This document shows, piece by piece, positions 1 to 7,136 of a DNA stretch of 15,095 bases. Below the pieces are notes generated by a model. That model did not search any database. It was not told the origin of the DNA and worked only from the letters and a program-made list of their open reading frames with translations. The stretch comes from JAVEVF01 sp034005175. Its GTDB lineage: Bacteria > Actinomycetota > Coriobacteriia > Anaerosomatales > SLCP01. The stretch covers positions 1 to 15,095 of the forward strand of contig JAVEVF010000042.1 in the NCBI GenBank assembly GCA_034005175.1, read 5' to 3'. Position 1 is the stretch's first letter, and every line of letters starts with the position of its first letter. The position numbers and the translations under genes were made by a program.

Positions 1-123
1 GCCCAAGCGCTCGATGCCCGTCTTGACGGCAAGGCGGTAGGGCGCGAAGCCGAACTTGCTCATCTGCGCAAACGTGCGGCGAGTGCGGGGATGTCACCTA
101 GACGCCCGAGCTCGGCCGAATAG
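1..123 (+). CDS. C-terminal tail of an upstream gene (possibly CCA tRNA nucleotidyltransferase)
   Basis: Frame 1 is open from the first base of the window to a TAG at 121-123, giving the last 40 residues of a protein whose start lies outside. The tail is charged and helical-looking, with a stretch reading LDARLDGKAVGREAEL followed by a basic, Ser/Pro-rich end. The pattern of a short Leu-rich helix and 'LDG' followed by an acidic/Leu segment resembles the C-terminus of PcnB/CCA-adding enzymes as I remember them, but this is a weak match. The next gene starts 11 bases after the stop, and its ribosome binding site overlaps the stop codon, so the two are probably co-transcribed. That the frame is coding is likely. 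The product name is only a suggestion. Confidence 0.5.
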   Translation, partial: AQALDARLDGKAVGREAELAHLRKRAASAGMSPRRPSSAE

Positions 124-126
124 GAG
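122..126 (+). promoter_or_regulatory. Ribosome binding site fixing the TTG start of the site-2 protease
   Basis: AGGAG overlaps the stop codon of the upstream gene and lies 8 bases before TTG at 135. No ATG or GTG in the same frame is comparably placed, so this site supports the rare TTG start. Confidence 0.6.
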
Positions 127-134
127 TCAAGCCT

Positions 135-761
135 TTGGACCCGATACTGATAGTCCTGCGTTTCGCCTTGCTTATGCCGGCGATCATCATTCACGAGGTC
201 TCGCACGGGTGGGCTGCATACTTCCTCGGCGACACCACCGCCAAAGACCAGGGGCGCCTTAGCCTCAATCCGCTTCGCCACATCGACCCGTGGGGCACGA
301 TTCTGCTTCCCTTACTCATGGTAGCCACGCTGGGCTTTGGTTTCGGATACGCGAAACCTGTACCTGTGAACCCGTACCGCTTCCGTGACTACAGAATGGG
401 GATGTTTCTCACCGGCATCGCGGGGCCAGCGTCCAACCTCGTGATGGCCGCGGCGTCAGGACTGCTCTTCCGCGTGTTCCCTGAGAACATCGTCGGGAGC
501 CTCCTGTACTTGTTCGCACTCATGAATCTTGCGCTGATGTTCTTCAATCTCATTCCCATCCCACCGCTTGACGGCTCTCGCGTTCTGCCGCTCTTCCTGT
601 CCGATCGCGCGCTTGAGACCTATCATGCACTGGAACGTCAGGGCTTCATCATCCTTATACTGCTGCTGTGGCTACTGCCCTCTGTTCTTAAGATTGACCC
701 CCTGGGCTGGTATTTCAGCGTGACCGTCATGCCTCTGTTGCGGCTCTTCACAGGGGTCTGA
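135..761 (+). CDS. Site-2 protease family membrane zinc metalloprotease (peptidase M50)
   Basis: This 208-residue polytopic membrane protein resembles the short M50 (S2P-like) proteases. The zinc-binding motif HEVSH lies at residues 20-24 inside the first hydrophobic segment (H20 and H24 as ligands, E21 as the catalytic base). The second family motif, NLIPIPPLDG, lies at 138-147 and supplies the third ligand, D146. Between them are the family segments FGYAKPVPVN (70-79) and GPASN (97-101). Hydrophobic segments near residues 4-20, 55-70, 92-112, 120-142 and 168-186 fit intramembrane proteolysis. This compact form lacks a PDZ domain, and its substrates are generally unknown. The start is TTG, supported by an AGGAG 8 bases upstream. 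It is followed by trpS after 70 bases, an arrangement often seen next to scpA/scpB. The family call is firm. The physiological substrate cannot be inferred. Confidence 0.93.
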   Translation: MDPILIVLRFALLMPAIIIHEVSHGWAAYFLGDTTAKDQGRLSLNPLRHIDPWGTILLPLLMVATLGFGFGYAKPVPVNPYRFRDYRMGMFLTGIAGPASNLVMAAASGLLFRVFPENIVGSLLYLFALMNLALMFFNLIPIPPLDGSRVLPLFLSDRALETYHALERQGFIILILLLWLLPSVLKIDPLGWYFSVTVMPLLRLFTGV

Positions 762-831
762 TCAACGAAGGTGCGGTATCATACGGTCACTCGCATCACG
801 TCCACCTTTCGATTCAAGGAGTCGTTGCGGC
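762..831 (+). other. Short intergenic gap before trpS
   Basis: This 70-base gap contains a strong AAGGAG (816-821) 10 bases before the trpS ATG. A TATCAT hexamer at 777-782 could be a -10 element, but the only good -35-like hexamer (TTCACA at 747-752) lies 24 bases away, which is too far. No terminator hairpin with a T-run is seen, and there is no room for a T-box leader. Confidence 0.4.
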
Positions 832-1833
832 ATGACGCGTAAGCGCGCGCTCACCGGTTATCGGCCCACCGGCAAACTGCACCTTGGGCACTGGTTCGGG
901 AACCTTCAGAACATGCTTGCCATGCAAGATGAGTACGATGCGTACTACTTTGTCGCCGATTGGCACGCGCTCACCAGTGACTGGGCGGATACCAGCCGCG
1001 TGAGGGAGTACACAGAAGAGATGGTCTTGGACTGGTGTGCGGCTGGATTGGATCCCGAACGGTGCACCATCTACCGGCAGTCAGACGTTGCCGAGGTCGC
1101 TGAGCTTGCACTGTACTTCTCGATGGTCACGCCGATGTCGTGGCTCGAGCGCGTCCCATCCTACAAAGAGCAGCGTGATCAGGTCACCGACAAGGACCTC
1201 GGCAACCTCGGCTTCTTCATGTACCCGCTTCTCCAAGCGGCAGACATCGCCATCGTTCTGGCCGATGTCGTTCCAGTTGGTGAGGATCAGCTTCCGCACC
1301 TGGAACTCACACGGGAGATCGTGCGTCGCTTCAATAACGCATACGGGGATTACCTCGTCGAGCCTGCCGCCCTCATAGCTAAGGCCGGGGCGCGCGTGCC
1401 GGGAACTGACGGGCGCAAGATGAGCAAGTCGTACAACAACGCCATCTACATCTCGGATGCTCCCGATGACATCACTGCGCAGGTACGCTCGATGATCACC
1501 GATCCCGCACGCAAGCTCAAGACCGATGCGGGCGACCCTGACGTGTGTCCTCTTCATCAGATTCACAAGCTCATCTCGTCTGACCCAGACGACATCACCG
1601 AGTGGGACAGGTGCTGTCGCAGCGCCGAGTGCGGGTGCGTGGCCCACAAGAAGAAGATGGCCGATGATCTCGTGGAGTATCTGGCCGAGTTCAGGGCTCG
1701 GCGCGCGGAGCTTGCTGCACGGCCACGGTTCGCGTGGGAGGTGCTTGAGGCGGGTGCAGCAAAGGCTCGCCCCATCACCGCTGAGGTCCTTGAGATGTCC
1801 CGGCGCCACGTGCGCATCGACGAGGATCGGTAG
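832..1833 (+). CDS. trpS: Tryptophanyl-tRNA synthetase, probable [4Fe-4S] type with a CCCH variant motif
   Basis: This enzyme charges tRNA-Trp with tryptophan using ATP in the cytoplasm. The 333-residue length is normal for bacterial TrpRS. The class I HIGH-type signature is PTGKLHLGH (residues 12-20), and the second ATP signature is KMSKS (196-200) within GRKMSKSYNN. The C-terminal half holds C239, C261, C262, C267, C269 and H272. C239-x22-C262-x6-C269-x2-H272 has exactly the spacing of the C-x22-C-x6-C-x2-C motif that binds a [4Fe-4S] cluster in Thermotoga maritima TrpRS, except that the fourth position is His. C267 sits inside the x6 interval and might serve as an alternative ligand. The start is ATG with AAGGAG 10 bases upstream. 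The gene ends 12 bases before scpA. The enzyme identity is very secure. Presence of the cluster is inference. Confidence 0.97.
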   Translation: MTRKRALTGYRPTGKLHLGHWFGNLQNMLAMQDEYDAYYFVADWHALTSDWADTSRVREYTEEMVLDWCAAGLDPERCTIYRQSDVAEVAELALYFSMVTPMSWLERVPSYKEQRDQVTDKDLGNLGFFMYPLLQAADIAIVLADVVPVGEDQLPHLELTREIVRRFNNAYGDYLVEPAALIAKAGARVPGTDGRKMSKSYNNAIYISDAPDDITAQVRSMITDPARKLKTDAGDPDVCPLHQIHKLISSDPDDITEWDRCCRSAECGCVAHKKKMADDLVEYLAEFRARRAELAARPRFAWEVLEAGAAKARPITAEVLEMSRRHVRIDEDR

Positions 1834-1845
1834 GGGGCGTTCCCG

Positions 1846-2595
1846 GTGGCCTACCGGGTAAGGATCGATTCTTTCGAGGGGCCGTTCGATCTGTTGCTCC
1901 AGCTCGTGGCGCGGCAGAAGGTCGACGTCGCCGCGATCTCCATCACCGAGGTGACCGACCAGTACCTTGAGTATGTTGATCGCATGGACGAGTTCGATCT
2001 TGACGTGGCGAGCGACTTTCTCCTTGTCGCCGCGACTCTGCTGGAGATCAAGGCTGCAAGCCTGCTCCCTGATGAGGAGCATTTCATCGGAGAGGATATG
2101 GACGACCTCTCACCAGAAGAAGCGCGCGATCTGCTCGTCACGCGATTGCTCGTCTACAAGCAGTTCAAGAGCGTGGCAGCCGAACTCGCGGCACGCATGG
2201 AAGCGGTCTCGCACATGCATTCACGTCAGGCGGGGCTCGAAGAGGGATTTGTCGGACTGATGCCTGACTATCTCGAAGGGCTCACGTTGCGCGGGCTCGC
2301 GGTCATCTGCGCTGATCTGTTGCACCAGCGTGAGGTGTTTCTCTTGCAGGCCGAGCATGTGGCTGCAGCACCCATCAGCCTAGAGCTGCACACAGAGAGC
2401 GTCTCGCGCACTCTGGCGCACCGCGGCGTCGCGCGATTCAGCGAGCTTCTCGGCCAAGACCCGTCACCTGAGATAGTGGTCGTGACACTTCTTGCGATAT
2501 TGGAGCTGTATAAGCGCGGACGAATCGGATTGCGCCAAGACCAGCTCTTCGATGACATCGTAGTCACCCCAATTGACACGATAGGAGCCTCGTGA
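1846..2595 (+). CDS. scpA: Segregation and condensation protein A (kleisin subunit ScpA)
   Basis: ScpA is the kleisin that bridges the heads of the SMC dimer and binds ScpB, forming the bacterial condensin needed for chromosome compaction and segregation. The 249-residue protein opens with the diagnostic FEGPFDLLLQLV (residues 10-21), which leads the N-terminal helical domain that contacts the SMC neck. A helical middle region rich in Leu/Ala and charge follows. The C-terminal winged-helix segment (about 205-245, around VVTLLAILELYKRG) would bind the SMC head cap. The start is GTG with a G-rich AGGGGG (1832-1837) that overlaps the trpS stop and lies 8 bases upstream. The stop is followed after one base by the scpB start, so the pair is translationally coupled, as is usual for this complex. 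Confidence 0.95.
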   Translation: MAYRVRIDSFEGPFDLLLQLVARQKVDVAAISITEVTDQYLEYVDRMDEFDLDVASDFLLVAATLLEIKAASLLPDEEHFIGEDMDDLSPEEARDLLVTRLLVYKQFKSVAAELAARMEAVSHMHSRQAGLEEGFVGLMPDYLEGLTLRGLAVICADLLHQREVFLLQAEHVAAAPISLELHTESVSRTLAHRGVARFSELLGQDPSPEIVVVTLLAILELYKRGRIGLRQDQLFDDIVVTPIDTIGAS

Positions 2596-2596
2596 C

Positions 2597-3220
2597 ATGG
2601 AGATCGATGTGACCCTTCGGGGCGCTATAGAAGCACTGTTGTTCGTATCGGACGAACCTGTGTCAGTCGCTCGGGTGTCAAAGATACTTGAACGTGATCA
2701 AGATGTTGTGAGCCAGATGTTGGAGATGATCGCCGAGGAGTATCGTGGCCAAGAGCGTGGGTTTCAGCTGCGCGAGGTCGCTGGCGGGTGGCGGCTGTAC
2801 ACCCATCCTGCTCATCACGACGCGATTGAACAGTATGTGTTGTCATGGGACACTCGGCGTCTGTCCCAAGCGGCCCTAGAAGCACTTGCTGTTATCGCGT
2901 ATCACCAGCCAGTGACCCGCGCTGGTATTAATGCCGTTCGGGGTGTGAACAGTGAGGCGGTGCTGTCTTCGCTCATTGAAAAGGGTCTTGTGAAGGAGGC
3001 TGGACGCGACCGTGACGCCGGGAACGCCATCCTTTACACCACCACTCGGACCTTTCTGGAGAAGTTCGGGCTAAAGAGCTTAGATGAGCTTCCGCCATTG
3101 GAGGAGTTCGCACCTGACGAGCGCACCGAAGCTGCCATCAAAGAACGCTTCGGCGGGCCCGCGGTGGCTGTCACCGAGGAACCAGATGACGACTCTTCCG
3201 ATCTTGCGGAGATTGACTGA
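2597..3220 (+). CDS. scpB: Segregation and condensation protein B (ScpB)
   Basis: ScpB dimers bind the kleisin ScpA and regulate SMC ATPase engagement. The 207-residue sequence contains two winged-helix domains. The first is about residues 5-80, beginning GAIEALLFVSDEPVS. The second is about 88-165, with the family hallmark ALEALAVIAYHQPVTR (93-108) followed by GVNSE and the wing LYTTTRTFLEKFGL. A short acidic tail (about 194-207, with a run of Asp) ends the protein. Initiation is at ATG, one base after the scpA stop, using AGGAG at 2583-2587 inside the end of scpA. rluB begins two bases after the stop, an scpB-rluB adjacency that is widely conserved in Gram-positive bacteria. Confidence 0.95.
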   Translation: MEIDVTLRGAIEALLFVSDEPVSVARVSKILERDQDVVSQMLEMIAEEYRGQERGFQLREVAGGWRLYTHPAHHDAIEQYVLSWDTRRLSQAALEALAVIAYHQPVTRAGINAVRGVNSEAVLSSLIEKGLVKEAGRDRDAGNAILYTTTRTFLEKFGLKSLDELPPLEEFAPDERTEAAIKERFGGPAVAVTEEPDDDSSDLAEID

Positions 3221-3222
3221 GG

Positions 3223-3990
3223 GTGGAGCCACACGGGACAACCCCTGGCAGCGAGATACGCCTCGTTCCCCTGCGCCTTCAACGCTTCCTCGCCCGAGCC
3301 GGAGTGGCCTCGCGCCGTGGCAGCGAAGACCTCATGACGGCTGGAAGAGTGAGCGTGAACGGACGAGTCATCACCGAGCTGGGATCGCGTGTCGATCCGC
3401 TCACCGACATCGTAGAGGTCGACGGCGTGCGCGTGTCTCTTGGCGACGCGCCAGCTTACCTGATGCTCAATAAGCCCGCAGGTTACGTCACCACGATGAG
3501 CGACCCGCAGGGCCGCCCGACCGTGGCAGAGCTCGTGCCGCAGGAACCGGCAGGACTCTTTCCGGTCGGGCGGCTAGATCGTTCCACTACGGGATTGCTG
3601 CTCTTCACGACAGACGGCACCCTTGCTCACACCTTGCTGCATCCGCGCTATCACGTTGAGAAGACCTACATCGCTGAGGTCGAGGGCTGTCCGAGCGAAG
3701 CTGAACTTGGGGATCTACGCCGTGGTGTGATCCTGGAAGACGGCCCCACAGCCCCTGCTCGTGCACGAATCATGCGGGCCGATCCCCCCGCGAAGGTCGA
3801 GATCGCAATCCGCGAGGGTCGCAAGCGCCAGGTCCGCCGGATGTTTGCACAGATCGGCCATCCGGTGCTCACGCTGCGCCGTGTCTCCTTCGGGCCGCTG
3901 TCGTTAGGTGATCTTGCCGAGGGCCAGCACCGTCATCTGGGCGCTGAAGAAGTCGACGCGTTGCGACTGGCGGCAGGAGGGGAGGGCTGA
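3223..3990 (+). CDS. rluB: 23S rRNA pseudouridine synthase, RluB/RsuA family
   Basis: This enzyme isomerises a uridine in the peptidyl-transferase region of 23S rRNA to pseudouridine (helix 80 or 89 region if it is a true RluB). The 255-residue protein has an N-terminal S4 RNA-binding domain (about residues 17-65, with LQRFLARAGVASRR at 19-32). The RsuA-type catalytic domain carries GRLDRSTTGLLLF (116-128), where D119 is the catalytic aspartate. The C-terminal family motif GRKRQVRRM is at 199-207. The start is GTG two bases after scpB. A GGAG at 3208-3211 inside scpB lies 11 bases upstream, and no better in-frame start precedes the S4 domain. The gene shares one base with cobU, so expression is coupled. 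RluB is the most likely member given the scpB neighbour. RluE or RluF specificity cannot be excluded from sequence alone. Confidence 0.9.
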   Translation: MEPHGTTPGSEIRLVPLRLQRFLARAGVASRRGSEDLMTAGRVSVNGRVITELGSRVDPLTDIVEVDGVRVSLGDAPAYLMLNKPAGYVTTMSDPQGRPTVAELVPQEPAGLFPVGRLDRSTTGLLLFTTDGTLAHTLLHPRYHVEKTYIAEVEGCPSEAELGDLRRGVILEDGPTAPARARIMRADPPAKVEIAIREGRKRQVRRMFAQIGHPVLTLRRVSFGPLSLGDLAEGQHRHLGAEEVDALRLAAGGEG

Positions 3991-4592
3991 TGGCTCTCTT
4001 AGTGCTCACTGGAGGTGCTCGCAGTGGCAAGTCCTCTGCCGCGCAGCGCCTGGCGCTTGCTCGCCAACAAGACGGGGCCGAGGTTGTGGTCGCGGTGTTC
4101 GGCTCGGCCGAAGACGATGCCGAGATGGCTGAGCGCATCGGCCGTCACCAAGCTGATCGGCCTGCGGGCTTTCTCACCATCGAGGCTGCTGACTCACTCA
4201 TGTGGCGCGACGAGGTGCCCGAAGATGCCCTGTTGGTTGTTGATTGTCTGGGCACCCTTGCAGCGCGCGTGATGGATGAGCACTGTGCTGCGGCGAATGC
4301 GGAGGCAACCTCAACCATCGGCGCGGAGAGGCGTTACGCCATCGACGATGCGCTTGTCGAGATGGTGGCCTGGCTTGCGAATCGCTCCATCCGAGCCGAC
4401 ACCATCGTCGTCACCAACGAGGTAGGGTTGGGTGTCGTACCGTCGTATGCGAGCGGGCGCGCCTTTCGCGACGCGCTCGGCCGTGCCAACGCGCATCTGG
4501 TGGCCCTTGCCGACAGGGCGTATCTGGTCGTGAGCGGTCGGATGCTTGACCTCACAGCACTTCCTGCCGACGTACCCTGGCACACTGACTGA
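3990..4592 (+). CDS. cobU: Bifunctional adenosylcobinamide kinase / adenosylcobinamide-phosphate guanylyltransferase (CobU)
   Basis: CobU phosphorylates adenosylcobinamide and then transfers GMP from GTP to make adenosylcobinamide-GDP, the activated corrin half for nucleotide-loop assembly. The 200-residue protein has the Walker A loop GGARSGKS at residues 8-15. The RH-containing segment GRHQADRP has H53 in the position of the histidine that is guanylated in the Salmonella enzyme. The family block TNEVGLGVVPS is at 142-152, and a conserved region around RDALGRANAHL follows. The start ATG overlaps the rluB stop as TGATG. An unusually strong purine-rich site, AGGAGG at 3975-3980 followed by GGAGG, lies 9 bases upstream. 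It is followed by cobT, cobS and a cobC-like gene, so the whole nucleotide-loop pathway is co-transcribed from the rluB side. Confidence 0.94.
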   Translation: MALLVLTGGARSGKSSAAQRLALARQQDGAEVVVAVFGSAEDDAEMAERIGRHQADRPAGFLTIEAADSLMWRDEVPEDALLVVDCLGTLAARVMDEHCAAANAEATSTIGAERRYAIDDALVEMVAWLANRSIRADTIVVTNEVGLGVVPSYASGRAFRDALGRANAHLVALADRAYLVVSGRMLDLTALPADVPWHTD

Positions 4593-4597
4593 GAGGA
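4591..4597 (+). promoter_or_regulatory. Ribosome binding site deciding the cobT start
   Basis: GAGAGGA overlaps the cobU stop and lies 7 bases before GTG at 4605. The in-frame TTG at 4599 is only one base from this site and cannot use it, so GTG 4605 is the preferred start. Confidence 0.6.
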
Positions 4598-4604
4598 CTT
4601 GCGA

Positions 4605-5693
4605 GTGACCCACGCCAGCAACGCAGCGAGATTCCAAGATGCCATCGCTTCGGTGGAACCAACCGATCCTTGCGCTGAAGAGCTGGCATGGGCCCGTCTC
4701 GATTCGCTCACCAAGCCACCGCGAAGCCTTGGGAGGCTCGAGGAGGTAGCGGCTGTGCTCGCACGCATCCAGGGGACCGACCACCCCTCGGTCCAGCGCA
4801 AGATCATCCTGCTGATGGCAGGCGATCATGGCGTGTTCGCCGAGGGAATCTCGGTGTACCCACAGTCAGTCACCCTGCAGATGCTCGGGAACTTCGCGGA
4901 TGGCGGTGCAGCCATCAATCAGATCGCACGCTCAGTGGGGGCGAGCCTGCGCGTCTACGATGTCGGCGTGGTGGCTGACACCTCCGGTCTGTCTGGAGTG
5001 AGGCAGGTGAAGGTGGTCGAGTCCACAGCGAACATGCGCCGTGAGCCCGCAATGAGCCGCGAGCAGGCCACGACAGCCATCCAGGTGGGTATCGACGCTG
5101 CCCTGCAGGCGGTACAGGATGGTGCTACGCTGCTTGGCACCGGCGAGATGGGGATCGGCAACACGACAGCGGCTGCCGCGCTCACCGCTGCTTTCGCGGG
5201 TGTGGAGGCCAAGCGCGCTGTCGGTCCAGGCACAGGGAGTGGCCAGGCCGGCGTCGCACATAAGACCATCGTCGTGCAGGATGCGCTTGCGCGAACCGAG
5301 GCGATGCAACCAACAGATGCACTCGACGTGCTGGCCTCGCTCGGAGGCGCTGAGATTGCGGCGCTAGCCGGTGTGATGATCGGGGGCGCGCTCGCGAAGA
5401 CAGCGGTCGTCGTTGACGGTTTCATCGCGGGTGCGGCGGCGCTTGCGGCTGTGGCGCTTTGTCCTGCTTCCAGAGATTACCTGCTCGCCTCGCACCGCTC
5501 AAAAGAGCCCGGCCACACGGTTCAGCTCGACCACCTCGGCATGTCTCCAGTGCTGGAACTGGATATGAGACTAGGCGAGGGGACCGGTGCCGCGCTTGCG
5601 ATGGCGCTTATCGATGCTGCGTGTCAGATGATCTCGGGGATGGCCACGTTCGCTGAAGCGGGCGTGAGCGTTGAGGAGAGGGCGCATTCATGA
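4605..5693 (+). CDS. cobT: Nicotinate-nucleotide--dimethylbenzimidazole phosphoribosyltransferase (CobT)
   Basis: CobT transfers phosphoribose from nicotinate mononucleotide to a lower-ligand base (5,6-dimethylbenzimidazole or an analogue), giving alpha-ribazole phosphate for cobalamin assembly. The 362-residue length is typical. Family landmarks in order are KPPRSLGRLEE (37-47), AGDHGV (72-77), PQSVTLQML, GEMGIGNTT (180-188) and GPGTG (207-211). In the C-terminal RLGEGTGAAL block, E325 corresponds to the catalytic base Glu317 of the Salmonella enzyme. The GTG at 4605 is chosen because GAGAGGA is 7 bases upstream. A TTG two codons earlier is too close to it. The C-terminus overlaps cobS by four bases (ATGA). 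No residue appears missing. Which base is used in vivo cannot be read from the sequence. Confidence 0.95.
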   Translation: MTHASNAARFQDAIASVEPTDPCAEELAWARLDSLTKPPRSLGRLEEVAAVLARIQGTDHPSVQRKIILLMAGDHGVFAEGISVYPQSVTLQMLGNFADGGAAINQIARSVGASLRVYDVGVVADTSGLSGVRQVKVVESTANMRREPAMSREQATTAIQVGIDAALQAVQDGATLLGTGEMGIGNTTAAAALTAAFAGVEAKRAVGPGTGSGQAGVAHKTIVVQDALARTEAMQPTDALDVLASLGGAEIAALAGVMIGGALAKTAVVVDGFIAGAAALAAVALCPASRDYLLASHRSKEPGHTVQLDHLGMSPVLELDMRLGEGTGAALAMALIDAACQMISGMATFAEAGVSVEERAHS

Positions 5694-6478
5694 CCGAGCG
5701 CACCACGTCACGGCCACTCCGTGACCTGGCGTTGGCAATCTCGCTGCTCACGATCCTCCCGGTGCGGGCCGAGTGGCCGAGTGGTGAGCGCCCTGACGTT
5801 GCGGGCTACTTCCCGGCTGCAGGGCTGCTGCTCGGTCTTGCGGGTTGGGGGGCCCTCAAGACGGCAGCACTACTGCGTGAGCCGGATTGGCCCCCTTGTG
5901 TGCCTCACTCTCTGCTCCTTGCATCCCTCCTGCTAGCGGCGTGGGCATTTCTCACTCGGTTGCTGCACTGGGACGGTCTTGCTGATGTGGCTGACGGGCT
6001 TTGGGGAGCTCACACACCGCTCGAGCGCATTGCCATCATGGGTGATTCGCGCATCGGGGCGTTCGGCACGTCCGTCATCTTCTTTGTTGGTCTTCTGCAG
6101 GTATCGGCCGTGTTAGTTCTGATTTCGGAGAAGATGCTTGTGGGCGTGCTTCTCGCACCTGTCATCGGCCGGTTCGCGGCGGTCGCGGGCTCATGGTTCG
6201 GCAGCCCCGCCAAACCCACTGGGTTGGGTGCTGCCGTGACGGGCCCACCCCGCGTTCCCTCGGCGGCATTCGCATTGGCCGTGCTTGCCGGCGTTGTGGC
6301 CATGTCGCTGTCGACCAGTAGGGCTGTCGCGATGGTGGCTCTTGCGGCCCTACTGCTCTCGCTCAGCATCCCTCATCTGCTCGCATCGCGTTTCGGAGGT
6401 GTGACTGGAGACGTTCTCGGTGCCTCAGTGATGCTCACGGAAACTGCCGCGCTGGTCCTGTTCGCCTTGGTATCGTAA
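5690..6478 (+). CDS. cobS: Adenosylcobinamide-GDP ribazoletransferase (cobalamin synthase, CobS)
   Basis: CobS is the integral membrane enzyme that joins adenosylcobinamide-GDP to alpha-ribazole (phosphate), the last joining step of cobalamin synthesis. The 262-residue protein is strongly hydrophobic, with several membrane segments (near 38-62, 73-92, 125-147, 150-170, 190-225 and 240-260). Its acidic metal/substrate motif HWDGLADVADGLWG is at 93-106, followed by the family block MGDSRIGAFG at 117-126. The start ATG lies within the cobT C-terminus (ATGA overlap), which implies translational coupling. The preceding gene makes the alpha-ribazole phosphate and cobU makes the GDP-activated corrin, so both substrates come from adjacent genes. 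Confidence 0.94.
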   Translation: MTERTTSRPLRDLALAISLLTILPVRAEWPSGERPDVAGYFPAAGLLLGLAGWGALKTAALLREPDWPPCVPHSLLLASLLLAAWAFLTRLLHWDGLADVADGLWGAHTPLERIAIMGDSRIGAFGTSVIFFVGLLQVSAVLVLISEKMLVGVLLAPVIGRFAAVAGSWFGSPAKPTGLGAAVTGPPRVPSAAFALAVLAGVVAMSLSTSRAVAMVALAALLLSLSIPHLLASRFGGVTGDVLGASVMLTETAALVLFALVS

Positions 6479-6482
6479 CGGT

Positions 6483-7067
6483 ATGGACACTGAGATCCTC
6501 ATCGTGCGTCACCCCGAGACGGAGGCCAACGTCAGCGGGCGTTTCGTAGGGCGTGGCGACGCGCCCTACACTAAGCGCGGCATCCGGCAATCACGTCTTC
6601 TCGTCGAGCGCATCGCTACGTTTCAGCCACAGGTCGTGTGGTCGAGCCCGCTTCAACGCGCGCTGCAGGTCGCCCAGGCCGCCGCTGAGCAGACCGGCGT
6701 CCCGCTCGAAGTGGACGAGCGTCTCGTCGAGCTCGACTTCGGACTAGCCGAGGGGCTGACGTGGACCGAGATCGAGGCCGCTGGACTCGCGTTCGACTAC
6801 CGTTCCTACGATGGCCCCGTCGCACCGGAGGGGGAGAGCCGCGCGCAGATCGAAACGCGCTCCTCCGCGTTTGCCGACGCGTTGCTCGAATGCGGCGGGC
6901 GCCATGCGGTCTGCACGCACGGTGGGGTGTTCCGTGCCATGCTCGTGCACCTCCTCGGTTTATCGGTGATGGACATATGGGCCTTCCACATCCGCAACGG
7001 AAGCGTGGCGGAGGTACGGGCGGTCGACGGTCACGGCATGATGGAGGAGTTCCGCCCGATCGGGTGA
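6483..7067 (+). CDS. Histidine phosphatase family protein, probable alpha-ribazole phosphatase (CobC-like)
   Basis: By context this would remove the phosphate from alpha-ribazole phosphate or from cobalamin 5'-phosphate. The 194-residue protein is a standard histidine phosphatase: R9-H10 nucleophile region, SSPLQRAL (54-61, with R59), the general-acid segment VELDFGLAEG (82-91, E83), and the second active-site histidine H146 in CTHGGVFRAM. Oddly, the near-invariant RHG signature reads RHP (VRHPETEAN), so a proline follows the phosphorylated His. The ATG is four bases after the cobS stop and has no clear Shine-Dalgarno sequence, so it probably depends on translation of cobS. The family is certain. 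The CobC role rests on the neighbours, because phosphoglycerate-mutase-like relatives have varied substrates. Confidence 0.82.
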   Translation: MDTEILIVRHPETEANVSGRFVGRGDAPYTKRGIRQSRLLVERIATFQPQVVWSSPLQRALQVAQAAAEQTGVPLEVDERLVELDFGLAEGLTWTEIEAAGLAFDYRSYDGPVAPEGESRAQIETRSSAFADALLECGGRHAVCTHGGVFRAMLVHLLGLSVMDIWAFHIRNGSVAEVRAVDGHGMMEEFRPIG

Positions 7068-7098
7068 GGACGGATCGCACTGAGTCTCTAATCACCCC

Positions 7099-7127
7099 TT
7101 GGAATCCTCCGCGCGTACTGCTATCGT
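7099..7127 (+). promoter_or_regulatory. Candidate sigma-70-type promoter of the pyr operon
   Basis: TTGGAA (7099-7104) and TATCGT (7122-7127) are separated by exactly 17 bases, and each matches 4 of 6 consensus positions. Transcription would start near 7133-7135, immediately before the PyrR-binding hairpin that opens at 7137. The position in the only long intergenic gap, just ahead of a regulatory leader, supports it. The hexamers alone would be weak evidence. Confidence 0.55.
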
Positions 7128-7136
7128 CAGTTGCGA

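Noticed and set aside
762..831. T-box or tryptophan-responsive leader for trpS.
   Set aside because: The gap is only 70 bases with no T-box sequence or terminator, far too short for a T-box riboswitch.
1081..2082. Long antisense open frame (333 codons) opposite trpS and scpA.
   Set aside because: It lies opposite two clear genes, shows no recognisable motif, and is a typical reverse-frame shadow in G+C-rich coding DNA.
4599..4604. cobT start at TTG 4599.
   Set aside because: It lies one base from the purine-rich site, so the ribosome could not use that site. GTG 4605 is 7 bases away.
7062..7097. GGGTGA/TCACCC inverted repeat at the end of the cob genes as a terminator.
   Set aside because: The stem is only 6 bp with a 24-base loop and no T-run follows. 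The downstream bases instead form the candidate -35 element.
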